DNA of 64,000 bases from Lumnitzera littorea (lineage: Eukaryota; Streptophyta; Magnoliopsida; Myrtales; Combretaceae), in NCBI GenBank assembly GCA_024138015.1, contig JAMXBB010000006.1, positions 73,255,077 to 73,319,076 on the forward strand, read 5' to 3'. The notes under the pieces were generated by a model that saw only the letters and a program-made list of their open reading frames with translations, had not been told where the DNA came from and did not search any database. The translations under genes were made by a program, and so were the position numbers. Shown piece by piece: positions 21,536-34,639 of the stretch. The stretch's first letter is position 1; each line of letters starts with the position of its first letter.

Positions 21536-24500
21536 TGTCACATCCTGAACGCTATCAAGTTGTAATAGTCCACTATGTATATCAATTTTATGCTATAAAA
21601 TGTTTATTCAATCGCTAGTATAACCTTGATATACACAAGGCTTATATGATAAACCACTCTGAAGCATTCATGGTTCCACATATATAGTAACATTTATATT
21701 CATATTAACTTATATTTACAATAAGACTAAATATAGAGTATTTATAAAAGTATATAAGTATGTGATAAGACTTAAAAGTATAAACCCAACTAGATTGCCT
21801 GAATGATTTAGTTGATGTCATAAAAAACAAAAATTTCCAAAAACATAGTCCCCATCGGTTTTGCCTTACTTAAGCCTAGATACATCCTTTTTTCACATCT
21901 AGAGGTAATCGTCATGTAACATGATTACTCAAATACTGTAAGCAAATCCATAAAGGAGTAAGCAAACCACAGCTTAGTAAGGGGCATAAGGCAAAAAGCA
22001 TATATAAGTTGAACAGTACTATGAACAAGCAATGTATCATTTGCACAACGTTATTCAATACATCATAAGATTAAAGAAATTTCACCTACTCTAACCTATA
22101 TTGAGGAGTTGTGATGTGATGGCTAGAATGCTAATCATAAAGGCCATAAGACCCTCCTATGGCTAATTCTAGGCTTGTGCAATGGAGACTCCTACTCTAC
22201 CAACAACTACCGTTGAACCTAATGCCCCCAACCTCATCACAACCTCCTCCCTTGTCACTTAGTTAGACTAAGGGTAGGGAAAGGCTAAATCACCGTAACC
22301 TCATTAAAGGTGTTAGAATTTAGCTGAAGAAACCTAATTGTCCCTTAATGGGATGCAATACATGTTCATTTATAGTTTTAGTTCGTATTTTAATTTGTTT
22401 GGTTAAGGGTGATCAACCAATTCATAACACACAAAATAGGGTCAATAAATATAGCAAAACATGTAACTCAACTACTAATCAGCATCTCAATAATCAAGCA
22501 CAGGCATAGCATGCGCATAAATAACTACTTATGACCACAAATGAGCATATACTCTAGTCTTCACAAATCCCACTTACTTGTACTAAAGCTCACTCTAACA
22601 GGTTTGGAATGTCAGTACTTTACCCACTTAGAAGCCTTATATATACTAAAGCTCATATTTAGTTTTTATAAGATTTACAAAAACGTTAGGATTTTACATA
22701 GTACTTGGTTGAGATATTATTTATACAACTATTCAGCAAAGTTGTATATATATTTATATACATACACGTTATATATATATGTATATACGTCAAGTATTTT
22801 ACTTTATCATATAGATTATACTAAAGCACTCAATATTATCTAATATATATAGTTTTATTATTACTTATATTATATCATTTTGATTGTATTGAAACCTATT
22901 TTTTATTAGTCAAATTGCAGTTTAATTATGCAAAAATAACCGTAGGATGATATTTTCCGTAATATTATAGAAAACATCGATATTATTACCTAAATTGATT
23001 GTGTTTTAGTGAGATTAGTATCGTTTGGGCTCATGTGAACTTAACGACATGTGTTACATGTTTCGTTTAAAAGATGATTCCTATAAGGTATTTCTAATCC
23101 TAGTATACGGATAAAGCTGTATAATAAGTAATATCATATTGATATCATATTTTATAAATAAAATAATTTTTACACAATTTTGCGAGAAAATATGATAAAT
23201 CACACATTATGAAATCTTAGCATGTATATATCATAACCTAATGCAAATAATATAGCAAAATATAACAAAATAATAATTATTTCTATCTTATCAAAGTATG
23301 TTTTAGTTGTAATTTAATCAAATAATTAACATATTATTGCTAATACATGTCCCAATTACTAATATAAGCTATTTAACTAGGAAAATTGATAATAAATAGC
23401 ATAGATCATCAAATAATTCTACGAAAATTCCTATGAACTCATAAAAATATATAGAATTTAATTAGCAACTTGTTTCATACGATCAAGTTTCAACCTTTCT
23501 TGACATCATTAGAAATATCTAGAATTAGTTAGATTCTAATTTCATCAATTATTTCTCTTAAAATCAATTTATTTCACAAATTACCCTATTTTAACCATTT
23601 TTAGGCCTTAAAAATGCAATAAATTATAAGTATATATAAAATCATAATTAGGCTACATAGTAATAAACTACATGTAATATGTATTCCATAGAAAATTTTT
23701 AAGCTTAAAAAAACATCATTTAATATATTTATTTTAAATTTAAAAATTTGGATGAATAGCATATTTGTTAAACAAGTATATAAAATATTCATAATTTTGT
23801 AAAAATAAAGTTATAACTTAAAAGTACATCTCAAAAAACCAAGGAATAATTTTTTTTTCATATTTTTCCTAATTAATTTAATATTTTTTTAGAAATAAGG
23901 AAAACCATGGTAGATTTTTTTACTCACTATTCATTAGAGCTCTGGCAGTTACGACAAGGATGGCGGTAGGTGCTCTGTAGGTGGTTGGTTAGGCGACACT
24001 AACAGGTTATCATTTGGGTTGGGAACAACAAGGGAGTAATAAGGTACTGTATTTTTTTTTTCCTATTTTCTCTTTTTTTTTCCAATTTTTCTTTAAGTGT
24101 TCTTTGTTACAAAACTATGAAATCTGAGTCTGAGGGTCATATTTATAGAGGATTGGGTTGATTGGGTTTTTTACTTAATTATTAAGTAATTTTATTTAAT
24201 TGTTTTATCATGTTTAAGCCAATAGGTGTCCTTTTGTGATTAAATTAACTTTTGAGTCTACCAAACTTTATTATTAGTGCCACCATGGTGATTCTAACTT
24301 GAATCCAAGTTATTCTCCACATTTTTGGATAAGTTTTGATTTAGTTTTTGTGTAATTGTAGTCAAATTTGAATAATTTAAGTATATTTAGTTATTTTGTT
24401 AAGATACATATATATATATCATATATATATTACACATAATGAGTAATTACATGCATATAATCATATTTTTAGCATGTTTTTTATTTTTAAGATATATTTC

Positions 24501-24841
24501 CTATATATAATTATATAATTTAAAGTTAATTTACAAGTATATTTATTATATATACCAAGTATATTCTTAAATACACATATATTCATATAATATATTATGC
24601 AATATTATTTTCTTTTATAACTTATCTGTAAGTCCTCATTACATTTTAAGTTTGCTTTTAAGAGTTCCGATTAGTTTTATGTTATGTTGGATAATTATAT
24701 TTCTAAGGCTAAAATTAGGTTTTTAAGATATTATTTTTAAAATCTAACTTTACCGAATTATTTCAACTAACTTTTCTAACTTAATTGTAAATTTTAGGCT
24801 CAATCAGATAAAATTTCCTGAATGCCCTAAGTCTAAGTACA
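21536..24841 (-). mobile_element. solo long LTR (LTR-C)
   Basis: It begins TGTCACATCCTGAACG, aligning with LTR-D2 (TGTTACGCCCCGAAGTCG). It carries the family block near 22180-22400 (TGCAATGGAGAC, TCACTTAGTTAGACTAAGG, TTAATGGGATGCAATACATG). The best end is CTAAGTACA at 24841, with ATTGT (21531-21535) and GTTGC (24842-24846) as a weak target duplication (3 of 5). Length 3306 bases fits LTR-A and LTR-B. No coding region was seen; the middle is extremely AT-rich. Confidence 0.65.
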
Positions 24842-25179
24842 GTTGCCCAAAAGCAATCTTAAGGGCCCATAATTACAAAATCAAGGAATGATATATGTCG
24901 TGCTAATACATGATTCAAAGTCATAGTGGTCAGTATGGGAAAGTTCAGACCGTGTTGAGGTCGTACCTTGGTAATTTATGGGACAAATGAAAGTTGCAAG
25001 TCCATAGAAAGTTACATAAGCAATGATATGGTCATGTTTAAGATTATGTTATCATTTTTTTGTTTTTCGAGTGTAAATGACTACTTTGCATATAGTACAT
25101 AAGCTTTTTCCAATGTTAGTTAATGTTTAGTACATCAACACATATATTAGAGTCCATAGAATAATTATAGTCATCTATG
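24842..25179. other. unassigned AT-rich interval
   Basis: No open frame or repeat recognised. It may hold the 3' untranslated end of the LINE to the right. Confidence 0.3.
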
Positions 25180-26665
25180 GTAATATTTAGCAAATTCCTA
25201 CTATAACTATTGAGGTTATCTCCCTAAAACACTACATCTTGTTTCTTCTTCAATACTTCCTTTGACATGAAATCCATTGCTCTACTCTTAGTCTTGAGCA
25301 TTTTGTAAAACAAAGTATTGTTAAATTCTCTTACTATTATTCTACAAACAACTAAAGCTAGTGAGTATATATTTTCATCAATCTATTCATTATTATCCAT
25401 TCAACCGCTAGCAAGGAATCAATTTCAACTAGTAAATTTTCAATTCCTTTGTCTCTTGCTAGATTGAGACTATGTGCTATGCCTATAATTCAGCTTCTAG
25501 AGGTAAAACTCCTATAATTGATTTGGTAAGGCCTCCTATCACTCTTCTTCTATAATCTCTTATGATGCAACCCATCCTAGCCCTATTACCATCTTCTATT
25601 ACTTCACAGTTAATCTTTATATAATCTCCTTATGGTCTCCTCCAACATGCCTTTATAATGTTTTGGTTGTTTAGAATTTTCCTTCTCCTTGTACTCATCC
25701 ACCGTTCATTTGCCTTGGCCTTAGCTTTAGATTTCTAGTCTTCTCTTTAGTTGTTCCTAAACACTATTTAGTTTCTTCCCCCCTAAATGCCCTTTAGGTA
25801 CAACACAAACAAAATTTCATTTGCCTTAGCCCTATCCTACTTTGGTTTCTTTAATTTTGCATTTTCTTTTATCTACTTTTTGAACTCTTCTTCATTGCCA
25901 CCAGTACTTTGCATATTTATTATTTCTCTCCCCCTCTAAAAGGCCTTAATGTATTCATACTTAGCAAAGATAAGATTAATAGACTCCTTTTCCTTTCCAC
26001 AAAAGCCACATAAATTCAAGACTGTCCTTAGTTGGCAATCCATTGTTTAAGATTCTCTAAATTAAGAATGTAATTTTTGGCATAATGGGCATTTCCTATA
26101 TCCATTTCCATCCTTCTTTTTTCATTTCTTTCCTGCTATTCCTTTTTTGTTGATAGTCTCCTATAAGCTAACTTACAAGAAATCGCACCATTTACCTTAA
26201 AGGGCTAAATTAATTCCTTGTTTTTGCAATCATTCTCCTTAATCCAAAGGTATCCCAGTCTTCTTTATATGTCCTCATCCATGGGGTATGTTATAATATC
26301 TTCTCTCCAAAATCCCCTACTATCCCATGCTTCTACCAATTTTATTTCCTCAATATCTTTTGTTCTTGGTCCCTCTAACTAACTATTTACCCTTCCTTTT
26401 GTTACCTAATTGTTTGACAAAAAGTAAGTGTCCCTTCCATTGTACGTTCTTATCTTCAAATTTTCTTCCAACTAGCATATCATCTTTTTCAATTTCTTAA
26501 CTAATTTTGTTCTTACTTTAGTTTTCTCCCCTTCTTTGCCAATCTTGTATTTCTTTCTAATCAGTTTAGTCCATAATAGGTCCTTCTTTTTAACTACTTC
26601 GGCCAACTTGACAAAATTTGTATTACTCTTGTTCTCTAGATCCAATAACCCAAAACCACCAACAA
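25180..26665 (-). pseudogene. 3' fragment of an L1-type plant LINE (zf-RVT and RNase H)
   Basis: Read on the minus strand from 26665, the segment opens with GGFGLLDLEN and DLLWTKLIRKKY, which match the end of plant LINE reverse transcriptase. A zf-RVT-like region near 26100-25960 follows (MPIMPKITFLI, then after a stop RILNNGLPTKDSLE). A plant RNase H fold follows at about 25560-25180 (LNLARDKGIENLLVEIDSLLAV and SKEVLKKKQDVVF). Frames shift and stops are frequent. The endonuclease and the catalytic reverse transcriptase are absent, the usual 5' truncation. Its right end abuts the LTR at 26666. No clear poly(A) tail was identified at the left end. Confidence 0.7.
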
Positions 26666-27457
26666 CATATACTATAAATAACACATAAATGTCTTATAAA
26701 CACATCATCATTCACTCATTCATTCTTAAGAAATTAAAGTTAGGGTTTTCATCTTTCTTTATTCCTTTTTTAATGTTTTAGATTGGTTCTTTTTAGTATT
26801 TAATAATTAAGAACCTTAGTAATCTATGTATTTTATTCTTTTCTTAATACAATCAATGATTTCTAATTAATTGCGATTTAATCATGTGTTCATATATTGT
26901 TTGAATTAATAATACTATGTGTTAATTCAATTTATCTAACTTCATATATGGAGGTTGAGAGACCTAGTATATGAATAGATCTAGTGTAAATAAAAGGAAT
27001 TGCATCAAACCTAAAGATAGGAAGACATAATTCTTTTATTTTAACTCATAGATATTCGAGTTAATGAGAATTCACATATTCTAATACAATTCTAGGATTT
27101 GTAACTAAAAAGAGATTTCTATTTGAATTAGGGCTAGCAATCTTGAGAAAGATGTTAGCTTAAATTAGGAATTTCAGGGGTATAATTAACTAGAATGAGA
27201 TTGATATGTATCTTGTTGTTCTAAGGTAATTAATAATTGAATATTGAATTTATAAATTACTAGTATTTTTAATTTTTATATTAGTTTAATACATTTTAGT
27301 TTAGATTTAATTTTCTTAAATTTATTTCTTGATTGAATTTGTTAGGTTAGTTATTAAGGGAGAGGTGAAGTACTAATACTTGCATATAGTTCCTAAGGGA
27401 TTGACACTTAAACTTAAATCCCTTATATAAAACTAATAAGTACACTTGTCTATATTA
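26666..27457 (+). mobile_element. 5' LTR of a non-autonomous Athila-like element (left-truncated)
   Basis: It aligns throughout with 30927-31711: TATAAATA at 26673-26680 (30934-30941), CATTCATTCTTA, the TCAATGATTT block, and the end ACTAATA...CTATATTA versus ACCTATATCA. The left boundary abuts the LINE fragment, so the LTR start is missing. A decayed tRNA-Asp-type primer site begins seven bases downstream. Confidence 0.75.
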
Positions 27458-27463
27458 AGTTTT

Positions 27464-27481
27464 TAGCGTTGTTATTAAGGA
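27464..27481 (+). promoter_or_regulatory. decayed primer-binding site, tRNA-Asp type
   Basis: TAGCGTTGTTATTAAGGA matches the Athila-type site TGGCGCCGTTGTCGGGGA at 11 of 18 positions. All seven differences are G-to-A or C-to-T. It sits just inside the 5' LTR, the correct place for it. Confidence 0.55.
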
Positions 27482-30400
27482 GTACGATATTAGGAAAGTC
27501 TTGGATCTAGCATTCTAACCACTCTTAGAAATAAAAAAAGAAAATTTTCTTCCTTCTACCTTAGGTTTGCATTTATTTGTTAGCTTCCTTTATTTTCTTT
27601 GATTTTTCATTTTAGTTTATTTCTTTCTTTACATTTGTAGATTTCATTTTTCTAGCTCTCTAATTATGAGGTTGAGGATTGCCGCGGGTTTGAATTGCAT
27701 TAGTTGTTGAGTTTGAGATGGAGTGCAGTTGATGGGGTCAAGAACATAGCTACTAGATTTCTTCCAATAGCAGATATGAGGAATTTGTATCTATGAATTT
27801 CGAGGATGTGTGCTAGTATTGTGGCCACTACTATTGCTCTTGCTAATGTTTTATCCGTAATACCCCACTTATATACTATCCTTCTTACCATACGAAGACC
27901 CAAGAGAGACATCTGTTAGGAAATTACTTATAATATACTAGGCAAAATATGCAATAGAGGATCATTGTGCTTTCACTAATGTAAACCATACCCGAACCAC
28001 TTTGCTATATAACTGTAGTACATAGGAAGATGAGTGATTATAAGGAAAGCCTACTGTTAAGTTGGCTAGTGAGTAGTAGGAAAGGTATGCACCTTTGATC
28101 ATAATAGTATCACCCTCTTACCACTCTTAGCTACCTTATTATACCACTCCAAGTCTTTAGAAAAAGAAACTTTCCATTATCTTTAAGAGAATGGTTATTT
28201 AGGACACATGGAAGGGTTTTTAAGTAATAGAAGGGTGAGTTGGTGGTTGAAGGAGAATAAGGGTTAGGAATTAAGAGGATATGGAACTGAGTTGAGTGAA
28301 GGGAAATAGAAGTCAGGGGAGACCTTCGATGTGATGTGTAGCCTAATGGATTTAGAAATGCTTCTTGCAATGAGTAAGAAGTGTGGTTTCTTAAACCTAA
28401 AGGAAGAAATTTGAGAGGTTAACCTACACTCTAAATTTAAAAATCTAGAGCCTTCTCTATTTTCTAATTATGAATCTTCTATATGAGAAGTAGAACTTAA
28501 GATGGACTACCTATGGCCTTAAAGGTATGTTATTGAGTATGAACACACACCTATTATTAAACCTTATCCTATTAATAAACCTACAATGGATGATTTTAGG
28601 GGAGCGAAATAACACTTGAGTATACATCTAGTCAAAAAAGTGTTTCTCTCATCTTCTTTAGTATTATGGGGATAGTACATGTTTCGATGGAACCATAGCA
28701 AAGGCAACTCAAGTTTTTAATTTTTAGTAATATTTATTTTGTTTATTTTACTTAGGTTTCTATTTCTTTGCATTGAAATTGTAAAATAAATAACTAAGCT
28801 CCACTTACATGATATTTTTTTCCCTAACTTAATAGCTATTTTATTTTATTTTTTACTTACATCCATAACAAAAGTAATTGTGCATTTTATTGGACATGGG
28901 GTATTAGTTATTAATTCATATCTTTTAGCATATTATGTTTATCTTGTATTTCATAGTCTTAAAATTCCTATGAATTTTGGTACTCCCTGAGTGTTCTTGC
29001 ATTTTAAAAACATATTTTTTTGCAATGTGATGAATCTCAAATGGCGTTGTGATTGAATCATATTGATTTGACATTAATGTTATGGAATTTGAAGCTAATC
29101 AATTATATACTTAGTGTTTGTGCTTGATTAGTTAATTGGTTAGTTTTTAATTGTGCTTCATGAGATGCTATGTTTTAAATTTTGTATGATTCTTCATACT
29201 TGTGCATTATCTTATCTATTATCATAAATAAAGTGTGAGGAAGATGTCCATGAGATATGAGCATGTGTTTTTCCTAACTTTTCAAGAAATATGCAAAGGG
29301 GAAAGGGAATAAAGATAGGCAAGCTCAGAGCTAGAATTGTCTCAAAATGGATATTCGATACTCATGCTTAAGACTGCCTCATCAAAGGAAGAGAAGGAGA
29401 ATCGAGAGACAAAAAAGGACTAGCATGATATGCTTTCATGTGATTTTGAATTACTAACTTGATTTTTTCTGGTTTTTTTTTTTTTTGGTGCATTTTATAG
29501 TTAGCAAAGGATTAGCCTTATCAATTTTGTCTACTTTTTAATGGATTTTTTATGTTTGTAGGTGGAGTAGGAGTAGTTTTAGATTTAGTTTTCATTTTGG
29601 TTTTCATAGATGCTTTTATTTTCCTTTCCTTTGTTTTTGTTTTTCTTTTGTAGATGATTTAAAATGTATGCAATCCCATATGGAAATGGATAGATTTAGT
29701 ATGAATGAGCTAAATAGGGAAGTTTTATTTTCCTTTTTCTCTTTCCCTTCTTTGATTTTTTTAGCATTGATTGGTTTTAATTGTACATTAAGAATAATGT
29801 ACAAAATAAGTATGGGGAGTCGATAAAGAAAAAGTTTTGAGATGCTAAATATTCTTGCTAGTTTTATGGCACAAAAACATTTGTTTTAGCTTTAATGAAT
29901 AAATCTTATATTTAGTTTTTGCTATTTTGAGTGAATAGAATTATTTACCTAATATTGCACAAAATCTTTAAATTGATTTGCATCTAAAAAATAAAAAGCA
30001 ACCTTTTAAGGAAATTCTTTTTATTAATTATTTATTTTTCTTGATTATCATTACCTTATTACACTTGATTGGAGTTGAATAATGGAATCTTTGTAAAGTA
30101 AAGTTCCTTGTTATTTAAGCTTGATTGAGACTTAAGATTAGTTTTTATATTTTTTAGTATATGCATTTTCCTTTGAATATCTTTTAGAGCATCCTATTTA
30201 GAGTAAATGACCAAATGAAATTTGTTCCTTCAAATTTCTTGAAAAATCAAAATAGTTAAAAGAAAAATAATTGAATTGAATTGATCCAAAAAAGGAAAAG
30301 TTAAATTAAACTAAAATGGAATAAAAGTTTAACTATAGACCTCGTGGACTCAAGTAATTAAGCCCAAGGGATGCCTCCTTAAGGAAGGATAATTTCTGTT

Positions 30401-30926
30401 AACTTAAGGGACAAGCTTGGGATTATTAGCTAAAAGCTTGCCACATGAGTCAAAGGAAAAATCCATGTAAAGCTTAGACTTTAATAAAGAATAAAAGAGC
30501 CTAATTAAATAAAAGGAGTCATGGATGGTTTGAAGGGGGATCTTAAAATCTAATAGCTTAAGGTTCTCTTACTCGGGATGTATTGACCAATGAAACTACT
30601 TCATAAAATAAAATAAAATAAAAATCTCTCAATGAAAATCAAAACTAAGGAGATTATCAAATGATAAGTTAACATAATATGCATTTGCTCTAGATTTTTT
30701 TATGCTTGGTAAAATTGACGAGAGGAGTATATACACTTTAGTCATAGTGGTTCAAATATTTATAACTCCCTCTTTGAATATGTTAGTATTCATTTTAATT
30801 TTAAGTTTAGTTATTGTTCAAATGATGTGGCTAACTTTATTTTACATAGATTAGTTATTGAACTCTAGTGCTATTTCTCATACTCAGTAAATTATGCAAT
30901 ACTTTAGTGTTTTAAGGACAATATTC
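27482..30926 (+). mobile_element. internal region of the non-autonomous LTR element
   Basis: About 3.4 kb with no convincing gag or pol in any frame. It is very AT-rich, with T runs near 29470 and GTGTGAGGAAGATG and GTATGGGGAGTCGATAA motifs near 29234 and 29808, reminiscent of the 3' noncoding part of Athila-type elements. It could be a large retrotransposon derivative without coding capacity, or an Athila copy decayed beyond recognition. Open frames at 27700-27912, 28131-28370 and 29616-29804 (minus strand) have no family support. Confidence 0.5.
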
Positions 30927-31711
30927 CATGTATTATAAATAGCATGTAAAGGCCTTGTAAACACATTGTAATTCGCTCATTCATTCTTAGGAAATTAGAG
31001 TTAGGTTTTCTTCTTTCTTTATTTCTTTTTAATGTTTCAGATTAGACTTTTTAGCAATCAATTATTCAAAATCCTGTTAATCTATGTAAGATGTTATTTT
31101 CTTAATTCAATCAATGATTTGTAATTAAATGCAATCTAAATACGTGTTCTTCTTTTGTTTGAATTAGTAATACTAGTGTATTAATTTAATTTATCTGATT
31201 TTCCATATGTAGGTCGATAGACTTAGTATGTAAATAGAACTAATGTACTTAGAAGGAATTGCATGTAATCCTAGAGATAGAAAAGCATAATTCTTTTATT
31301 TTAACTTAGAAGAGATTTTCGTTAATGGGAATTCATAGACCTTAATGTAGTTATATGTAATTAGAAAGATATTTTTATTAGAATTAAGATTTACAATCTT
31401 AAGAAAGATGTTAGTTTAAATTACGAATTCCAATAGTCCAATTAATTGGAATGAGATTGATATGTGTCTCATTGTTCTTGGGTAATTAATAGTTAAATAT
31501 TGAATTCATGCATTCTTAATATCTTTGGTTTTTATTTATTTTGCATATTAGTTATATTGCATACTAGTTTAATTAGTTTTAGTTTAAATTAATTTTCTTG
31601 AATATTTAGGAAAGGGTGAAGTACTAGTATTTGTACATAGTTTTTGAGAGATTAACACTTAGATTCAAATCTGCTATACTATAAAACTAATAGATGCACT
31701 TACCTATATCA
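30927..31711 (+). mobile_element. 3' LTR of the Athila-like non-autonomous element
   Basis: It aligns with the 5' LTR at 26666-27457 over its whole visible length and ends ACCTATATCA at 31711. TATAAATA is at 30934-30941. It may extend further left, because the corresponding part of the 5' LTR is lost. Divergence between the two LTRs is clearly high by eye, so the insertion is old. Confidence 0.7.
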
Positions 31712-32639
31712 CCATGACTTGAAGGAGATCTAACCTCTATAAGCAATGATAGGGGCAACCTAGCTAGCAAGCTTAGTGTCGCCTATGGCCTAGTGTTAGC
31801 AAGTTTGGGACATCATCCTCTATATCTAGGGTTTCCTCCACTCAAGAAGGAGGCCAAGCAACACTCACTTCCTTCAACCCTTTTGATTTGCCATCTTAAG
31901 CCTCCCTTTGGCCCCTTTATCGAGCTTAACCCCTTTAAGCTTGATTATAGTACGATTCGATCCCATGCCATAGATCTTCACCTCCTTCCTGGTATGCTGA
32001 CTACTAGTTTAACAAACCTCCCTTTAAAGTCAAGTGGGGGAAGAGACCTTTGGGGATGAAATGCCAGCTCAAAAGGGCTCAAGAATGTCCTTACTTCTAG
32101 AAGGAACATTTAAGTGTAAATTCTCTGTATGAATATTCTTCCCCATCTGATCTTTTTCTACTAATTATAAATGTTACTATTTATAACAAGTCTTAAAATC
32201 CTAATGGTAAAACTGTAAAAAATATATAAGGCCTTAAACCCTAAAGAATGGCATACAATTGAAATAAGGACAATATTTACAAAGTGTACAAAATGATGCA
32301 TTTGATAGAGTGGTCGGTATGCAGTCATTTGAGCTATTTATAAGATCAGACCCGAACAGGGGCTGGTTGGTAGTCAGATGTTCAAGTAGGGGTAGGATGT
32401 TTGGAAGCCTTATTGTGCTTGGTTGAGCTCTTAGTAAGGTAGGCCCATAGTTGCTACACTCGTATATTGCTTTGCACTAGCTTTCCTGTGTTGTATCAAG
32501 CTATTCTTTGGCCTTGAAGCCTTGGCCATTTAGTCTCTTATCTTTTCAGTAGATGATAGACCTGATGCAGTATGGTTTCTCTTCCTCCCCTCGACCTTCA
32601 GGTATTAGTCCGACCTCGGCAAGAGCATGTCGGCTTTGA
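31712..32639. other. unassigned interval, possibly Tat-type 3' sequence
   Basis: Locally richer in GC (31750-32060) than its surroundings. The open frame at 31793-32059 has no recognisable domain. Position next to an antisense Tat-type ORF suggests the 3' noncoding region or LTR of a Tat element, but nothing proves it. Confidence 0.3.
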
Positions 32640-33401
32640 CTTCTAATGGGTCGATCTTTACCTAATCGTTGTAGACTAATTCTTATCAAGATTAGAGTCA
32701 TCCATTTAGTTCGAAAATCTAACTCCTAGTCCACCAAGAAGGATATATATTTTAATTCCATTCATGGACAGAAGACTTTAGCCTTTCTAGTATTTTTCTA
32801 TTTCGATAAGTTGATAAATACCACTAGCTATCTATAGACCTCTTCAACTTGTGGATATACTGGTGGAAGGTCAATGTAGCCTTCACTTCAAGCCAGGTAC
32901 ATAATATCTTAAAAGCCATGAGCATATGCCATTCAAAGCAAGTTGAGTTAGGCACAAATGGCAGTAGTTGAAGAAATCTAACTGGAATTTGGTGAACAAA
33001 TACCAGCATCCCTCAAGCTAGGACTGTTCTCGATACAGGAAAAATCCCATATGGACTAATACCACTCACCCATCTTCTTTAAGCATAAAGGCATCTAAAC
33101 CTTAGAATTTCTCGTTGAAGTACATTGTTAAGTAATGATTGACTACCACAACAGTAATTTTACTAATTTAAACATGGTAAGTAGCCTCCAAATCTACAAC
33201 CTTCTCGTATAAAAGCATCACGGCCTTATTACACTCGCTATCCTTTAAGTACACTTCATGAAGAAGCCTATTAAACTTTGTTTGCTTACGTTCGCACTTG
33301 TTCAGTTCCTATGATCTACCAATCAATTCCACCACTCGTAAGGTTATCATTGCCATTGCCATAGGGGTAGCTACCTTCTACTCCTTATGTTTGAAACCCT
33401 G
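32640..33401 (-). pseudogene. antisense ORF fragment of a Tat-type element ('putative gypsy type transposon' domain)
   Basis: On the minus strand near 33010-32700 the translation contains KFQLDFFNYCHLCLTQLALN, KVKATLTFHQYIHKLKRSID, WYLSTYRNRKILERLKSSVH and EWN. This order resembles the N-terminal domain of plant proteins annotated as putative gypsy-type transposon (PF04195), which has QL-PN, an LF--FF-LKR core, and a short PSS-K-W motif. The match is by memory of the family, not alignment. Stops and shifts are present. The element lies immediately left of element 2 and probably served as its insertion site. Confidence 0.5.
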
Positions 33402-34299
33402 TGATAGGAATCAGACCACCAAACCACTGATCGGAGCCTAAGTCTAAGGATTGGAAAGCATAGCCAAACAAGTTCTTTCTTCACATACCACATTTGAGGA
33501 ATTAGAACTACTATAGTCTACCAACCTAATGCCTTGGCCAAGTCGAACTCTCTTATACTTATCAATAATCTTCAATTATCAACTAAATACACATCTAAAC
33601 AATAACTCGGGCCATCTGACCAGTTGCTCACCAAACTTGAATCCAAGCTATACCCAATACATCCAAGCTAAATTCACTTTAGAAAGATCACTTGATCAAC
33701 TCAGTATTGTTGAGTTATTAGCTGGGCTCGACATCATCACAACACCTAGGCTAACCGAATAGTTGTCCATCTTTTTGCTAAGTGTACAACCATTAGTCAT
33801 CCACCATGTATTTGAGGACCCCTTGTGATGGAATCTTTTGTACAGGATACCCTTTATTGTTGTATTTTCAATTATACCCTTTATCATTCCTTGTACATTA
33901 CCCTTTTTTCTTTTCCATTTTAGGTAGGATGCCTTAGTATTTCAGGTATAAATACCTTTGTAATATGTAGCCCCATTATCTCATCTTATATCTGATATTG
34001 AATATACTCCTTTTTGTGAACATTGCTCTCAAATTGTTTGCCTAGTTCACTCTTATCCTAACCCATTAAGTAAAGCTAGGTAGTGAGTTCCCTCATTGGA
34101 CCAGTTAGTTCATCATATTAAGTTGAACCATAAGTCTTCGGAGTTTTCCTTAGTGCATCATATCCTTGAAATTTGTTCATAGGTTACTTGTTTACTTTTC
34201 TATTTTCATGTATTTCCACCTTCATTTTCAGGCCTTTAGCAAGCTTAAACTCACCCTTTTGCAACCGACCTTATCAATCCTTAGCTTCGGCTTGCATCA
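33402..34299 (+). mobile_element. 5' LTR of gypsy element 2
   Basis: It starts TGATAGGAATCAG, ends TTGCATCA, and is followed by a degenerate primer site. It aligns with 39143-39852 at the other end of the element. TATAAATA is at 33947-33954. Length 898 bases is close to the LTRs of element 4 (877) and element 3 (907, 3' copy). Confidence 0.8.
33947..33954 (+). promoter_or_regulatory. TATA box of element 2 5' LTR
   Basis: TATAAATA in the context GGTATAAATACC, conserved at the same relative position in the 3' LTR (39710-39717), in element 3 (40669-40676, 46173-46180) and in element 4 (57825-57832, minus strand). Confidence 0.6.
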
Positions 34300-34315
34300 T
34301 CTTAGTATTAAAGTA
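34300..34315 (+). promoter_or_regulatory. primer-binding site of element 2, degenerate
   Basis: TTAGTATTAAAGTAG compared with TTGGTATCAGAGCAG differs at four positions, all G-to-A or C-to-T. Position just after the LTR supports an initiator Met tRNA site. Confidence 0.6.
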
Positions 34316-34639
34316 GAGGTTAATTTGGGTAAGTTATATTTGAGCTTTCTTGTGAGTAGTGTTTATTATAGTTATGTGTTGTAGTTGCATAGAAGTTAAT
34401 TATGAATGTTTGAGTAAGGAGGCATAATAGTTTGCTATGGCTGCATACTCTATTTTACCCTGTTTTAAATATATGAAAATGGAGCAAGTTTCAATAAGGA
34501 TTATTTCCCTTTAGAGAAGTTGCTGTGTTTGCAGAATAGTTGGGCATTGTATAAAAGAGTGTGTGTACTATTTAGCTTGGAGGAATAGTATATATTGTTT
34601 CACAGATTCTAAGTTTGTTATCAAGTTTTATCAGAGATA

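Noticed and set aside
31793..32059. 88-codon plus-strand frame in a GC-richer patch
   Set aside because: No domain, no conservation evidence, and it is embedded between decayed repeats.
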